A stretch of DNA of 64,000 nt from [Clostridium] fimetarium (GTDB taxonomy: Bacteria; Bacillota; Clostridia; Lachnospirales; Lachnospiraceae), in NCBI RefSeq assembly GCF_900111235.1, contig NZ_FOJI01000007.1:164154-228153 (forward strand), given 5' to 3'. A program made the translations under genes and the position numbers. Under the pieces are notes generated by a model. The model was not told where the DNA came from, made no database searches, and saw nothing but the letters and a program-made list of their open reading frames with translations. Below, in pieces: positions 63,759 to 64,000 of the stretch (the first letter of the stretch is position 1; each line of letters begins with the position of its first letter).

Positions 63759-63804
63759 AAAAACCATATATATTACGATAAAATAAAAAAAGTCGAAAAT
63801 AGTG

Positions 63805-63833
63805 TTGACAAAGTGGGCTCAGAATGATAAGAT
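63805..63833 (+). promoter_or_regulatory. Strong promoter, probably of an rRNA operon
   Basis: TTGACA (63805-63810), 17-base spacer, TAAGAT (63828-63833). The spacing and the consensus -35 are typical of rRNA promoters. Confidence 0.7.
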
Positions 63834-64000
63834 AACCAAGTCGCCAAAACAAACGGCAACACACAAACAATACTCGAAGGCGCATAAATACTGGATTATT
63901 CAGTGCACGAACCCAAGAAAAAGTTTGAATTGAACATTGATAACTAAATAGTAAAACAACCTTGAAAATTCTATAAAAGAATTTCAAAATAAACGAACGG
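63834..64000 (+). other. Probable rRNA operon leader running off the window
   Basis: No ORF on either strand. GCC-AAAACAAAC-GGC hairpin near 63841-63860, then CTTGAAAATTC and a short hairpin (GAAAATTCT/AGAATTTC) at 63961-63988, like the pre-16S leader and processing stem of Firmicutes. A 16S gene would start just past 64000. Confidence 0.55.

Overview
The window is a low-GC, AT-rich bacterial chromosome segment. Gene content and order point to a Gram-positive anaerobe of the Clostridia, most likely Lachnospiraceae (inference). Supporting signs are Shine-Dalgarno sites of the AGGAGG type, T-box leaders, hemZ, the dnaG-rpoD-trmK-Nif3 order, an mcsA-mcsB-clpC operon, and membrane and lipoprotein signals of Gram-positive type. 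I see no insertion sequence, prophage, CRISPR array or tRNA gene. The right edge carries a strong promoter and a leader that look like the start of an rRNA operon lying just outside.

Layout. 1-10.1 kb: housekeeping block with the relA 3' end, an MBL-fold hydrolase, hemZ, an HD-GYP protein, hisS, aspS, a large chemoreceptor and glyA. 10.3-12.3 kb: a membrane-anchored GH25 lysozyme with SH3 repeats. 12.6-22.0 kb: the most unusual region, a compact pilus or secretion locus. It has a TadA/CpaF-like ATPase, one TadB/TadC-like platform protein, three tiny (35-57 residue) Flp-like peptides with an EYG motif but almost no leader, several single-span exported proteins, a lipoprotein with eight 9-residue repeats, and a 1161-residue surface protein with InlB-type, Ig-like and DUF4214-like domains. 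22.1-31.7 kb: CNNM/CorC transporter-like protein, dgt, dnaG, rpoD, trmK, Nif3-like and a uridine-kinase-like protein. 32.1-37.2 kb: small unknowns, then leftward genes for a ComEC-like hydrolase, aroA and tyrA. 37.4-47.0 kb: a divergent EF-G paralog, an unknown membrane protein, leuS and ilvB-ilvH, the last two units behind T-box leaders whose alignment implies Leu (CUC) and Val (GUA) specifiers. 47.5-49.5 kb: small unknowns. 49.6-56.2 kb: envelope glycan group (PIG-L deacetylase, GT2-GtrA, phosphodiester glycosidase, flippase). 56.3-60.8 kb: GntR-mcsA-mcsB-clpC, where a YtrA-type GntR regulator sits in the place usually held by ctsR. 60.9-64 kb: a small unknown, radA, a soluble chemoreceptor-like protein and the rRNA-type promoter.

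Two sequence themes run through the window. First, short tandem repeats with units that are multiples of 3 bp (9, 12, 15, 18, 27, 30 bp class) occur both between genes and in frame inside genes, even in trmK and aroA. Second, three intergenic regions hold long near-perfect palindromes (at 31.7, 44.1 and 47.2 kb) that share sequence blocks and look like one dispersed hairpin element family.
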